This document shows, in pieces, positions 50,279 through 58,720 of a stretch of DNA of 64,000 nucleotides. Each line of letters opens with the position of its first letter. Within the stretch, counting starts at the first letter, position 1. Source of the DNA: Chryseobacterium arachidis (GTDB lineage: Bacteria > Bacteroidota > Bacteroidia > Flavobacteriales > Weeksellaceae); the NCBI RefSeq assembly GCF_900129245.1, contig NZ_FQUT01000010.1:1-64000 (forward strand), written 5' to 3'. The translations under genes and the position numbers were made by a program. The notes below the pieces were generated by a model that saw only the letters and a list, made by a program, of their open reading frames with translations, ran no database searches and was not told the DNA's origin.

Positions 50279-53137
50279 TTACATATAAGCTTCAATCGGC
50301 TCACAAGTACAAACCAAGTTTCTGTCTCCATAAGCTTCGTCAACTCTTGAAACAGAAGCAAAGAATTTGTGATCTCTTACCCACTCCAGCGGATATGCTG
50401 CTTTTTCTCTGCTGTATGGTTTATCCCAGGAATCAGAGATTACAACTTGCTCAGTGTGTGGAGCATTTTTCAATACGTTATTCGTAGCATCAGCTTCACC
50501 GTTTGCGATCTCGTCGATTTCCTGTTTGATAGAAATTAGAGCTTCTGCAAAACGATCGATTTCAGCTTTACTTTCAGACTCAGTTGGTTCGATCATCAAT
50601 GTACCTGCAACCGGGAAAGAAACTGTTGGAGCGTGGAATCCGTAATCCATCAATCTCTTCGCAACATCAGCAACTTCAATTCCTAAAGACTTGAACTGTC
50701 TGAAGTCTACGATACATTCGTGAGCCACTTTTCCATTTTCGTTTGAATATAAAATCGGGAAATGCTCAGCTAAAATTTCTTTTAGATAATTAGCATTTAA
50801 AATCGCATGCTCAGTTGCTTTTTTCAACCCTGAATTTCCTAACATTTTGATATAAGCGTAAGAAATATTCAAGATCAAACCAGAACCGTAAGGTGCAGCA
50901 GAAATACCGTCGATAGCTTCTTTAGCTCCGATTCTGATGTTTGCGTTTGATGGCAGGAAAGGAACCAGGTGTTTAGCCACACAGATTGGACCAACTCCAG
51001 GACCTCCACCTCCGTGAGGAATTGCGAAAGTTTTGTGGAGATTTAAGTGGCAAACGTCTGCTCCGATGTTTCCAGGGCTTGTATATCCTACCTGAGCGTT
51101 CATGTTGGCTCCATCCATATATACCTGTCCGCCGTGCTGGTGGATAAGTGCTGTAATTTCTTTAATGTTAGCATCAAAGAATCCGTACGTTGACGGATAC
51201 GTGATCATTACACAAGAAAGGTTTTCAGAATGCTGTTCTGCTTTAGCTTTTAAATCTTGAAAGTCAATTTCTCCGTTTTCAAGATTTTTAACCACAACAA
51301 TCTTCATTCCCGCCATTGCTGCAGAAGCCGGGTTTGTTCCGTGTGCAGACTGAGGAATCAATACAACATTTCTGTGGCCTTCACCTCTTGAAATATGATA
51401 TTCTCTGATCACCATTAACCCTGCATACTCTCCCTGAGCTCCGGAATTAGGCTGAAGAGAAGTTCCTGCAAAACCTGTGATTTCTGCTAAATCTTTCTCT
51501 AATTCTCTGATCATTTCCTGATAACCTTCAGCCTGATTTACAGGAACAAATGGATGAATTGCTCCCCAGTTTTCCCATGAAAGCGGTAACATCTGTGTTG
51601 CAGCGTTTAATTTCATTGTACAAGAACCTAGAGAAATCATTGAATGAGTCAACGATAAATCTTTTCTTTCCAGACGCTTGATGTAACGCATCAATTCTGT
51701 TTCCGTATGGTATTTGTTGAATACTTCTTCCGTAAGAATTTCGTCTTTTCTTAAATTCTCCTCCGGAATACTGTACCCTTCTTTAATTTCCAATTTGAAA
51801 GTCTGCTTGTCTTTGAACTGAGCAAAAGACGCCATTAAATAATTCAATTTATCCAATGTTGTACTTTCGTTGATCGCAATACTTACCACTCCTTCTGTGA
51901 AATAGTTAAGATTAAGTCTGTGATCAAGCATCATTCTCATTAATCTTCCTTTTTCATCTTCGGTCATTGTGATTTTTACCGTATCAAAAATCGGTTCTTC
52001 CACAATTTGATATCCTAGCGCTTTCAATCCGTTTTTCAAAGCATTTGCTTTAAAGTGGATTTGATCTGCGATATAATTTAAACCTTTCGGCCCGTGATAA
52101 ACAGCGTACATTCCAGCCATTACTGCCAAAAGAACCTGAGCCGTACAGATGTTCGAAGTCGCTCTTTCTCTCTTGATGTGCTGCTCTCTGGTTTGCAGTG
52201 CCATTCTCAACGCACGTTTTCCGTACGCATCCTGAGAAACCCCAATGATTCTTCCCGGAATATCTCTCTTATAATCTTCTTTGCAAGAGAAAAATGCTGC
52301 GTGAGGACCACCGTAACCCAATGGAATACCAAATCTCTGAGTTGTTCCAACTGCACAATCAGCGCCCATTGAAGCAGGAGATTTTAGTTTAACCAAAGCC
52401 ATAGGATCACAAGCTACAGCAACCTGAAGATCTAATTTCTTGTATTCAACAATATCTTCTGTATAATCTAAAACGATTCCGTTTTTACCAGGATATTGCA
52501 ATAAAACTCCGTAATAAGAAGCATCAAATTCGTGCGTTCTGTGATCTCCTTCTACGATTTCGATTTCTAATCCCTCTGCTTTTGTTTTCAAAACTGAAAC
52601 CGTTTGAGGCAAAACAAGATCTGAAACAAAGAATTTATTTGCTCCTGACTTTTTCTGATCTTTCGTTCTGTTGTTGAAGAACATATGCATTGCTTCCGCA
52701 GCAGCCGTAGATTCATCCAACAATGAAGCGTTTGCCAAAGCAAAACCTGTAAGGTCACACACAACAGTCTGGAAATTCAAAAGAGCCTCCAATCTTCCCT
52801 GTGCGATTTCCGCCTGATAAGGTGTGTAAGCTGTATACCAGCTCGGATTTTCAAAAATATTTCTCTGAATAGCCGATGGCAACAATGTATTATGATATCC
52901 AAAACCGATGTAGCTTGTATAATCAGTATTTTTCGATGCCAATTCCTTAGAATGGTTCAGCATTTCGTATTCTGAAAGCGGTTCTGAGATTTCAAGATCT
53001 TTTTCTAAACGGATAGAAGAAGGGATGGTTTGAGAGATGAGCTCTTCGATACTTGAAACGCCAACTTTTTCCAACATCGCCTGTTTATCGGCTTCATTCA
53101 AGGAAATGTGACGGCTCACAAACTGTTCTGTATTCAT
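50279..53137 (-). CDS. gcvP: Glycine dehydrogenase (decarboxylating), P-protein
   Basis: A 952-residue PLP enzyme of the glycine cleavage system, which transfers the aminomethyl group of glycine to the H-protein lipoyl arm with release of CO2. The PLP Lys is in 'HLNLHKTFAIPHGGGGPGVG'; 'SLGSCTMKLNAATQMLP' and 'PQSAHGTNPASAAMAGMKIV' are typical C-half motifs, and 'FIGFGYHNTLLP'-like 'SYIGFGYHNTLLP' the N-half signature. Both halves are fused, as in most bacteria of this group. H- and T-protein genes are not in the window. A promoter is visible 37-67 bases upstream of the ATG. Confidence 0.97.
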   Translation of the reverse strand: MNTEQFVSRHISLNEADKQAMLEKVGVSSIEELISQTIPSSIRLEKDLEISEPLSEYEMLNHSKELASKNTDYTSYIGFGYHNTLLPSAIQRNIFENPSWYTAYTPYQAEIAQGRLEALLNFQTVVCDLTGFALANASLLDESTAAAEAMHMFFNNRTKDQKKSGANKFFVSDLVLPQTVSVLKTKAEGLEIEIVEGDHRTHEFDASYYGVLLQYPGKNGIVLDYTEDIVEYKKLDLQVAVACDPMALVKLKSPASMGADCAVGTTQRFGIPLGYGGPHAAFFSCKEDYKRDIPGRIIGVSQDAYGKRALRMALQTREQHIKRERATSNICTAQVLLAVMAGMYAVYHGPKGLNYIADQIHFKANALKNGLKALGYQIVEEPIFDTVKITMTEDEKGRLMRMMLDHRLNLNYFTEGVVSIAINESTTLDKLNYLMASFAQFKDKQTFKLEIKEGYSIPEENLRKDEILTEEVFNKYHTETELMRYIKRLERKDLSLTHSMISLGSCTMKLNAATQMLPLSWENWGAIHPFVPVNQAEGYQEMIRELEKDLAEITGFAGTSLQPNSGAQGEYAGLMVIREYHISRGEGHRNVVLIPQSAHGTNPASAAMAGMKIVVVKNLENGEIDFQDLKAKAEQHSENLSCVMITYPSTYGFFDANIKEITALIHQHGGQVYMDGANMNAQVGYTSPGNIGADVCHLNLHKTFAIPHGGGGPGVGPICVAKHLVPFLPSNANIRIGAKEAIDGISAAPYGSGLILNISYAYIKMLGNSGLKKATEHAILNANYLKEILAEHFPILYSNENGKVAHECIVDFRQFKSLGIEVADVAKRLMDYGFHAPTVSFPVAGTLMIEPTESESKAEIDRFAEALISIKQEIDEIANGEADATNNVLKNAPHTEQVVISDSWDKPYSREKAAYPLEWVRDHKFFASVSRVDEAYGDRNLVCTCEPIEAYM

Positions 53138-53173
53138 TTTTTATATTAGATTTTGTTTGTAAAAAAAGATTGG

Positions 53174-53204
53174 TAAAATTACGATTTTTTGGAAAATTGT
53201 ACAA
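53174..53204 (-). promoter_or_regulatory. gcvP promoter
   Basis: On the minus strand TTG (53204-53202), a 20-base spacer, and TAATTTTA (53181-53174), close to the TTTG / TAnnTTTG consensus. The predicted leader is only about 30 bases, so no glycine riboswitch fits between the promoter and the start codon. Confidence 0.5.
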
Positions 53205-53519
53205 CTAAATTAAAATCACAAATAAATCACTAAAAGCATTCTATCTTATTCAAAATTAATAGGTTTTTATTGTCATTTTAAGTATAAAAATAGTTAAAAT
53301 TCACTTTTTAAATAAAATATATTCATGGCTTAATTTTGGAAAATTCGTAAAATCTACGATTTATATTTTCTATGAAAAGCTAAAGAGAGATTTTGTAAAT
53401 ATTTTAAGAGTTAAATAAAAATAATCTTCAAAAACAATCTTTAAATGATTAATTACCAAGCGAATAAAATTTATGACTTTTTATTATCTATATTTATTCT
53501 AAATTAATATATTTGCAGC

Positions 53520-53675
53520 ATGAATATGATTGTCCCTTTCAAAGTTCCGGCTTTGGCTCCCGCTTTTTCTGCAAATACTGAAGAAATATACTGTGGCACC
53601 AAGAAATCTTGCTGCAAAAAATTCAAAAAAGGAAAAAGATGCAAGTCTTGTCCGGGAAGAAAAAAGATGGCTTAA
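53520..53675 (+). CDS. 51-residue Cys- and Lys-rich small protein
   Basis: ATG at 53520 opens 51 codons: '[20 protein letters not shown]' then a tail with C-x5-CC and C-x2-C cysteines and many Lys ('[20 protein letters not shown]'). The tail resembles small metal- or nucleic-acid-binding knuckles. A perfect -7 box TATATTTG (53508-53515) ends 4 bases before the ATG, so the transcript would start about at the ATG (leaderless) unless translation begins at the second ATG (53526) or later. The stop codon overlaps the end of the convergent J-protein gene by 4 bases. Confidence 0.55.
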   Translation: MNMIVPFKVPALAPAFSANTEEIYCGTKKSCCKKFKKGKRCKSCPGRKKMA

Positions 53676-54322
53676 TGGCTGAAGCTCTTTATTAAAAAAT
53701 AGATTGCTAAAATCAGCAATACAACACCGGCCATAATTTTCATAATTTTTGGCTGACCATGCGGGTTGGCAGCTGTTCTCGGCTGCGACTTGAATAAGTC
53801 TTCTGTTTTATCTTTGAATTTTTCTGTAGTATTTTCAAAGACTTCAGTAATTGTAATTCCCTGAACTACTGTTTTATGCAATAACGAATTGGTGGCATGA
53901 AGCAAAATCTGGAATTTTCCGTCCTTAAATTCTGTTATTTTAAAAACTCTTTCTCCATAAGGCTTTTCCAATCCAAAAGGCAAAACCTTCACTACGTCGG
54001 CATTTTGCGTCTGCCAATTGATAATGATTTCCTCCCCTTTTTTTACATGAATTTTGTTCGCCGTAAATGTTTTAATGGAAGGCGGAATATTGTATCTGAA
54101 ACTTTTCTGATGATTTTCTAAATTCTGATCATAAGAATATCTCCTGCTTTTATCGCTCAACGTTTCATAAGCTTCCTGGATTTCACGGAAACGGTCGGAA
54201 AAGAAATCATCGTCCGGATTTTTATCTGGATGATATTTTAAAGATAATTTTCTATAAGCTTTTTTGATGTCTTCTTCTGAAGCATCATGAGAAATCCCGA
54301 GAAAATAATAGTAATCTTTCAT
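53672..54322 (-). CDS. Membrane-anchored J-domain protein
   Basis: 216 residues from the ATG at 54322 ('[20 protein letters not shown]'), the usual J-domain start. The HPD motif is intact ('[14 protein letters not shown]'). The middle is a beta domain ('[20 protein letters not shown]') and the C-terminus is a membrane helix ('[20 protein letters not shown]'), so the J-domain would stimulate DnaK at the membrane with the tail as anchor. There is no Gly/Phe or zinc-finger region, so it is a specialised (class C) co-chaperone. Convergent with the Cys-rich peptide gene. Confidence 0.85.
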   Translation of the reverse strand: MKDYYYFLGISHDASEEDIKKAYRKLSLKYHPDKNPDDDFFSDRFREIQEAYETLSDKSRRYSYDQNLENHQKSFRYNIPPSIKTFTANKIHVKKGEEIIINWQTQNADVVKVLPFGLEKPYGERVFKITEFKDGKFQILLHATNSLLHKTVVQGITITEVFENTTEKFKDKTEDLFKSQPRTAANPHGQPKIMKIMAGVVLLILAIYFLIKSFSH

Positions 54323-54853
54323 TGAACTGTGCAAAAATAAGGATTTTTTGTCATTGTAAGCAAAGCGAAACGATCTCTTTTATTATTGATATTTATTATT
54401 GAAACTCTTTTTTCTTACCATAAAGTTCGAAGATTTTTCTTGAAATATTTTGGGGTATTTTTCGTTCGCAAAACGAAGTTTCGCCGATTCAAATAAATTA
54501 ATCATATAATTGAGGCAAAGGCGCTTGACTCAGCAAAGGGTGATAGTTTAATTTATTCAGTTCAAATGGCTTGCGTGTATATTGAAAAAAATGACTACTA
54601 CCCTAGCCCAGATTGCAGCATTGTTTAAGCTCATTTTTTTGATTTCGGCGCGGCAGCGAAGCTACCGCGCCGAAATCAAAAAAATAGCGAGTGCGGAAAG
54701 CTGGATAAAGCTCCTTATCATTAGCAATAAATAATGGGTAATGAGTAATTTTTTGAATGCATTAAAATCCGATGAATAAAAGAAAAATTGGAATTTGCAA
54801 AAAATATTTTAAATTTATTAAAGTAAAACAAAAAGATCAATCGTCATAGCAAT
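54323..54853. other. Intergenic region with repeats, no gene
   Basis: 531 bp between the J-protein and sigma-factor genes. It holds a degenerate repeat GCAAAGGCGCTTGACTCAGC (from 54515) that recurs at 61060-61083, each shortly after a copy of TTTTTCGTTCGCAAA, and the long palindrome at 54634-54684. No open frame of interest is present. Confidence 0.5.
54634..54684. repeat. Perfect 20-bp inverted repeat
   Basis: TTTTTTTGATTTCGGCGCGG (54634-54653) with its exact complement (54665-54684) and an 11-base loop CAGCGAAGCTA. The GC-rich core in an AT-rich genome, with A/T ends on both sides, acts like a bidirectional terminator, but no gene ends within 300 bases on either side. Confidence 0.75.
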
Positions 54854-55432
54854 ATGGAGGTTGTCGAAAAAATAACAATGCCACAGAAGGAGAAGGAAAA
54901 TATCATCTCGCAAACCGTTTCAAAGTACGGAGGAAAGCTGATGTCGTACATTCGCCCGAAAGTGAAAAATACGGAGGATGCGGAGGATATTCTGCAGGAG
55001 GTGTGGTATCAGTTCAGCAGTATTACCAATCTTTCTGAGATTGTGAACGTTGGCGGTTGGCTGTACAGAGTGACTGCAAACAAGATCACAGATAAATACC
55101 GAAAAAAGAAAACAGAAAATTTAGAAGATTTCGTCTATGAAGATGAAGACGGAGATTTTTCAATCAAAGATATTTTGCTGATGGACGAAAGTGCAGGACC
55201 GGAAGTCAAAATGTTTCAGGATGAGATCTGGAAAAAACTCTTCGAAGCGTTGGAAGAGTTGCCGGAAAAACAAAGATTGGTCTACGTAGAAAACGAACTC
55301 AACGACAAAACCCTCCAGGAAATTGCCGATGAACAGGGCGAAAACATCAAAACAATCATCAGTCGGAAAAACTATGCCGTAAAGCATTTAAGAAACCGAT
55401 TGAGAAGATTATATGAAGATTTAAACAGTTAG
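54854..55432 (+). CDS. ECF-type RNA polymerase sigma factor
   Basis: 192 residues. Region 2 is 'LMSYIRPKVKNTEDAEDILQ' and 'NVGGWLYRVTANKITDKYR'; region 4 is 'LEELPEKQRLVYVENELNDK' and 'TLQEIADEQGENIKTIISRK'. The first residues may be an extension: the ATG at codon 9 (54878) is also possible. It is followed 20 bases later by a membrane protein gene that probably belongs to the same unit, as is usual for flavobacterial ECF loci; the partner could act as an anti-sigma-like modulator, though it lacks a zinc-binding HxxxCxxC motif. Confidence 0.9.
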   Translation: MEVVEKITMPQKEKENIISQTVSKYGGKLMSYIRPKVKNTEDAEDILQEVWYQFSSITNLSEIVNVGGWLYRVTANKITDKYRKKKTENLEDFVYEDEDGDFSIKDILLMDESAGPEVKMFQDEIWKKLFEALEELPEKQRLVYVENELNDKTLQEIADEQGENIKTIISRKNYAVKHLRNRLRRLYEDLNS

Positions 55433-55452
55433 AAAATTAGAAAGAAAATAGT

Positions 55453-55794
55453 ATGAATCATAAAGGTAAAAAAGGTTGGATTTTTTTAATTCTATGTCCG
55501 CCATTAATTTTTCTGGGAGTTACATGGATCGTCATGTCCCTTTGGAACTGCCTTCTTCCAGATATTTTAGGGGTAAAGTCGGTAACATATTGGCAGGCGA
55601 TGGGAATTTTAATCCTTTGTAAAATTCTTTTCGGAGGTTTCCATTTCGGAAAAGGGATGAAAGATTTTAAAGAAAGAAAAATGAGAGAAAAGATGATGAA
55701 TCTATCTCCGGAAGAAAGAGAAAAATTCAAAGAAGTCTGGAAAAACAGATGTGAAGGAAGCTTTTTCAACAGAAACAAAAGAACAAACGAATAA
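55453..55794 (+). CDS. Small two-helix membrane protein of the sigma locus
   Basis: 113 residues with two membrane helices ('GWIFLILCPPLIFLGVTWIV', 'YWQAMGILILCKILFGGFHF') and a basic, Met-rich cytoplasmic tail ('KERKMREKMMNLSPEEREKF'). It has no export signal beyond the first helix. It lies 20 bases after the sigma-factor gene and in the same direction. A regulatory link with the sigma factor is likely from position only. Function unknown. Confidence 0.65.
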   Translation: MNHKGKKGWIFLILCPPLIFLGVTWIVMSLWNCLLPDILGVKSVTYWQAMGILILCKILFGGFHFGKGMKDFKERKMREKMMNLSPEEREKFKEVWKNRCEGSFFNRNKRTNE

Positions 55795-55878
55795 TTAAAA
55801 TTTTAGAAGTAGTAAAGTAAATTATAGTGCATTCGTCTATATAAAAAACAAAGTAGTAAAATTTAAAATTTTGAAAAA

Positions 55879-56151
55879 ATGAGAAATTCAGTATTAAAAG
55901 GTGCTTTGGGAGCATTAGCCGTTGCCGGAGTTGCCATCATCGCTAAAAAAGCCATCCAAAGAAAAAGATTTGTAAAAGGTATTTTCGAGGAATACGGAAT
56001 CAAAGAAAGATCTCCTTTCGGATTGGCAGATAAAATCAGAGAAATGAATGAAGAGGAATATCAGGAGCTGAAAGGAAAATTCAAGAAAGAATTCGCTTCA
56101 AAATGCCACCACAAAGGTTTTGAAAGAAAAGAAAATGTTGCAGAAGCATAA
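55879..56151 (+). CDS. Hypothetical small protein with Gly/Ala-rich N-terminal helix
   Basis: 90 residues. The first 24 ('GALGALAVAGVAIIAKKAIQ') form an amphipathic or membrane helix, then a basic and acidic helical part ('GLADKIREMNEEEYQELKGK'). It looks like a small membrane-associated stress protein. It is 84 bases after the preceding gene, in the same direction and just before a perfect terminator hairpin, so it probably ends the sigma-locus unit. Confidence 0.6.
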   Translation: MRNSVLKGALGALAVAGVAIIAKKAIQRKRFVKGIFEEYGIKERSPFGLADKIREMNEEEYQELKGKFKKEFASKCHHKGFERKENVAEA

Positions 56152-56181
56152 TAATAGAAAGTAACTAAATTGAAATTGTTG

Positions 56182-56216
56182 GGTTCAGGCGGAAAGCTTT
56201 GCTTTCCGCCTGAACC
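56182..56216. terminator. Perfect 16-bp bidirectional terminator
   Basis: GGTTCAGGCGGAAAGC (56182-56197) and its exact complement (56201-56216) with a TTT loop, followed by seven T on the plus strand. It lies 5 bases beyond the end of the DoxX gene on the minus side, so it serves both convergent genes. Confidence 0.85.
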
Positions 56217-56220
56217 TTTT

Positions 56221-56682
56221 TTATCCGTTTAAATAAATTCCAAAGTACCAGGTCCAGACAATCAAAATAATCTGCATCGGAATTCTTTCTTTATACAAAT
56301 ATCCCATTCCCGGACCTGAATAATCTGCTTTAAAAAGATTTACTTTTTTCTTTGAGGAATTAATATTGGCCAGGAAAACCAGGATCAGGAAAATAATTAA
56401 TAAAATTGCTGTAGTTTCACGGATTGCAGGAATCATCAGTCCGATCCCGGCAGCAATTTCAATAATTCCCGTAAAATAAACCCAAAACATTTTGGCAGGA
56501 ATAATATCAGGAATCATCATCGTCATTCCTTTCTGAAATTTGAAATGAGCGAAGCCTGTAAATATGATGAAAACAGCCATCCCCAAGTTCCCGGAAAATA
56601 GAAAATCCCAACTTTCCTGAAAAATTCTCGTTCCTATTAAAGCCAGAAGAAAGGTGGCAAAAAGAATGGTTAATAGTTTCAT
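56221..56682 (-). CDS. DoxX-family membrane protein
   Basis: 153 residues from the ATG at 56682; the frame is open 87 bases further up but that part is not typical. Four hydrophobic helices are visible, including 'FVYFTGIIEIAAGIGLMIP'-like 'MFWVYFTGIIEIAAGIGLMI' and 'TAILLIIFLILVFLANINS', the DoxX pattern. Such proteins are linked to redox or thiosulphate metabolism, or sit near detoxification genes, without a known substrate here. It is the first of the minus-strand series that extends to the window end. Confidence 0.8.
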   Translation of the reverse strand: MKLLTILFATFLLALIGTRIFQESWDFLFSGNLGMAVFIIFTGFAHFKFQKGMTMMIPDIIPAKMFWVYFTGIIEIAAGIGLMIPAIRETTAILLIIFLILVFLANINSSKKKVNLFKADYSGPGMGYLYKERIPMQIILIVWTWYFGIYLNG

Positions 56683-56801
56683 GCTTAATTTTTTTCTCCC
56701 ACAAATTAAAAGATTTGCACAGATAATTATGCATATTCTATAATAAATACAGCGCAAACATCTATGCAAATCTTTACAATCAGTTAAAATAAGTTATTTG
56801 A

Positions 56802-57257
56802 TTAATATTCATTATTTTCCGCAAGATCTTTCACAATTTCCAGCCCTTTTGTAAAGCCTGTATTCATGTGATCCTGCCAATCTTTTTCAGTCTGAACCTC
56901 AGCATGAAGTTTGGTTTTTCCATCAAAATCAATTAAAATATATTTCTCATAACATCCGCTCCACTGTTTCACCTCCATACTTTCGGTATCTTCGTTTCCA
57001 TCTTTATCAATCATTCCTAAATGTTTAAAAATGATCTGATTCGGCTCTTCAATACTGTCGATTGTAGAAACCATTCCTTCACCTTCCGCATTAGTAAAAT
57101 ATGTTTTCCCACCTACCTTCCAATCTGTTTTCATAAAAGAATCAGAAACCGGATTGAAAAATTTTGTCCATTGACTATATGTTTTTTCATTCCAGAGTGC
57201 ATCCCAGACTTTTTGTTTCGGAGCATCTATGATTTTTTCGTAAGATAAAGTTTCCAT
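56802..57257 (-). CDS. SRPBCC / AHSA1-like protein (first of three)
   Basis: 151 residues in the START/AHSA1 fold: 'ETLSYEKIIDAPKQKVWDAL' and 'YSQWTKFFNPVSDSFMKTDW' at the start and 'GLEIVKDLAENNEY' at the end. It has the internal cavity fold for hydrophobic ligands. It lies 27 bases after a second AHSA1-like gene (57285) and 119 bases upstream of the DoxX gene, all on the minus strand. The physiological ligand is unknown. Confidence 0.85.
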   Translation of the reverse strand: METLSYEKIIDAPKQKVWDALWNEKTYSQWTKFFNPVSDSFMKTDWKVGGKTYFTNAEGEGMVSTIDSIEEPNQIIFKHLGMIDKDGNEDTESMEVKQWSGCYEKYILIDFDGKTKLHAEVQTEKDWQDHMNTGFTKGLEIVKDLAENNEY

Positions 57258-57284
57258 ATTATATTATTTATTGGTTTAATCCTA

Positions 57285-57713
57285 TTAAAGTTGATTCTCT
57301 GAAAGATGCTTTACATTAGCTAAAGCGTTAGGAAATTTTTCCTCAAAAAACGCTTTAAACTCCTCAGAAGTCTGAATTTCAACGTCTAAACGGGTTGTAT
57401 TTTCATGCTCGGTGAGAATGTATTTTTCTGTCGCTTCTCCCCAATCCTGTGGAACTTCCACTCCATTGTAAATTTCTCCGAGATGTAAAAATGTTATTTC
57501 CTGATTGGATATTAATTTAACAATTTCACTGAACATCCCATTATTCTGAGAATCCAGAAATTTTATGATACCATTTTCCACCAAAACTCCCTGATAAAAA
57601 GATCCTTCAGTAAAAGCGGAGGTCCATTGTCTGAAAGAAAAGTCGTCCCAAAGAACACTCCAAACTTTTTCAGGTTCTGCATTAATCTGAATATTAAAAT
57701 GTAATTTTTCCAT
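57285..57713 (-). CDS. SRPBCC / AHSA1-like protein (second of three)
   Basis: 142 residues, same fold as its neighbour: 'HFNIQINAEPEKVWSVLWDD' and 'FRQWTSAFTEGSFYQGVLVE' with 'KYILTEHENTTRLDVEIQT'. The paralogous pair is adjacent, so it may be a tandem duplication that has since diverged. It lies 36 bases downstream of the SDR gene on the same strand, so the three are likely cotranscribed. Function unknown. Confidence 0.82.
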   Translation of the reverse strand: MEKLHFNIQINAEPEKVWSVLWDDFSFRQWTSAFTEGSFYQGVLVENGIIKFLDSQNNGMFSEIVKLISNQEITFLHLGEIYNGVEVPQDWGEATEKYILTEHENTTRLDVEIQTSEEFKAFFEEKFPNALANVKHLSENQL

Positions 57714-57749
57714 AGAATTTGTATAAACTAGCTGTTATATGATTTATAC

Positions 57750-58583
57750 CTATCCTCCTACAAAATCTCCGCCATTGATATGAATGACTTCTCCAGTTAT
57801 GTAATTTGCATCTTCCGAAGCCAGGAAAACATAAGCCGGAGCAACTTCCGACGGTTGCCCTGCCCTTTTCAGCGGAGTATCTTTACCAAAAGTCGAGATA
57901 TCCTCAAATGTTTCCTTCACCAGTGGTGTCCAGATCGGTCCGGGAGCAACACCATTCACCAGAATTCTCTTTTCTGCCAGATTAGCGGAAAGTGAACGGA
58001 TAAATGATAAAATTGCACCTTTTGTGGCTGCATAATCGATCAAATGATCGCTTCCGCGGTAAGCCGTAACAGATGTAGTACAGATAATTCTGGATCCTTC
58101 ATTCATCATCGGAAGAAATTCTCGGGTAAAAGAAATCATTGAAATAATATTTGTGGTAAAAGTTTCCTGAATCTGTTGATCAGAAATATTTTCGAGCGTA
58201 TCTTCGGAAGTATGAATTCCTGCATTATTAACCAAAATATTAAGATTTTCCCAATCTTTTTTGATCTTTTCGGCACATCTCGTTCTGAAAGCTTTTTTGG
58301 TTAAATCTCCTTTAATTAAAATACATTTTCGACCTTCTTTTTCAACTAATTGCTTAGTTTCTTTGGCATCTTCATCGCTCTCTTTATAAATAATTACAAC
58401 ATCTGCCCCTTCTCTCGCAAAATGCACGGCAACAGCTTGTCCAATTCCACTGTCACCACCTGTGATAACAGCTTTTTTGTTCAATAATTTCTGACTTCCC
58501 AGATAATTTTTACGAATAATTTCAGGATACAGTCCCTCTTTCGGGACTTTCGATTTAGACTGTGACTTGTTCTGTGTCTTCAT
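57750..58583 (-). CDS. SDR-family oxidoreductase (YhdG/glucose-dehydrogenase-like)
   Basis: 277 residues from the ATG at 58583 ('MKTQNKSQSKSKVPKEGL'). A basic Ser/Lys N-terminal tail precedes the Rossmann domain 'KAVITGGDSGIGQAVAVHFA'. The NNAG motif is 'ILVNNAGIHTSED' and the active site is 'YRGSDHLIDYAATKGAIL' with intact Tyr and Lys, unlike the SDR at 31094. It uses NAD(P)H on an unknown substrate. The long tail is typical of the stress-induced subgroup. It lies upstream of the two AHSA1-like genes. Confidence 0.85.
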   Translation of the reverse strand: MKTQNKSQSKSKVPKEGLYPEIIRKNYLGSQKLLNKKAVITGGDSGIGQAVAVHFAREGADVVIIYKESDEDAKETKQLVEKEGRKCILIKGDLTKKAFRTRCAEKIKKDWENLNILVNNAGIHTSEDTLENISDQQIQETFTTNIISMISFTREFLPMMNEGSRIICTTSVTAYRGSDHLIDYAATKGAILSFIRSLSANLAEKRILVNGVAPGPIWTPLVKETFEDISTFGKDTPLKRAGQPSEVAPAYVFLASEDANYITGEVIHINGGDFVGG

Positions 58584-58633
58584 AAGCAAATCTTTTAAAG
58601 GAAATGTATCAAACAGCAAGCCGAAGAGGAAAA

Positions 58634-58714
58634 GGTTGGATGATGGAAGCTGGATGTGGGAAGTTATTTTCAGACTTAATATTACTTCCAGCCTCCATCA
58701 TCAAGCTTCCGGCT
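58634..58714. repeat. REP-like dispersed palindrome, copy 3
   Basis: The left arm contains GGTTGGATGATGGAAGCTGG and the right arm, read inverted, is GGAAGCTTGATGATGGAGGC followed by TGGAAGTAAT. Arms of about 30 bases share the GGAAG/GGATG units of copies 1 and 2 and enclose an AT-rich centre. It lies between two minus-strand genes, where it could interrupt their transcription. Confidence 0.55.
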
Positions 58715-58720
58715 TAAACT

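Noticed and set aside
53138..53173. Glycine riboswitch upstream of gcvP
   Set aside because: The leader from the predicted promoter is only about 30 bases, too short for the two aptamers, and no glycine-aptamer motifs are visible.
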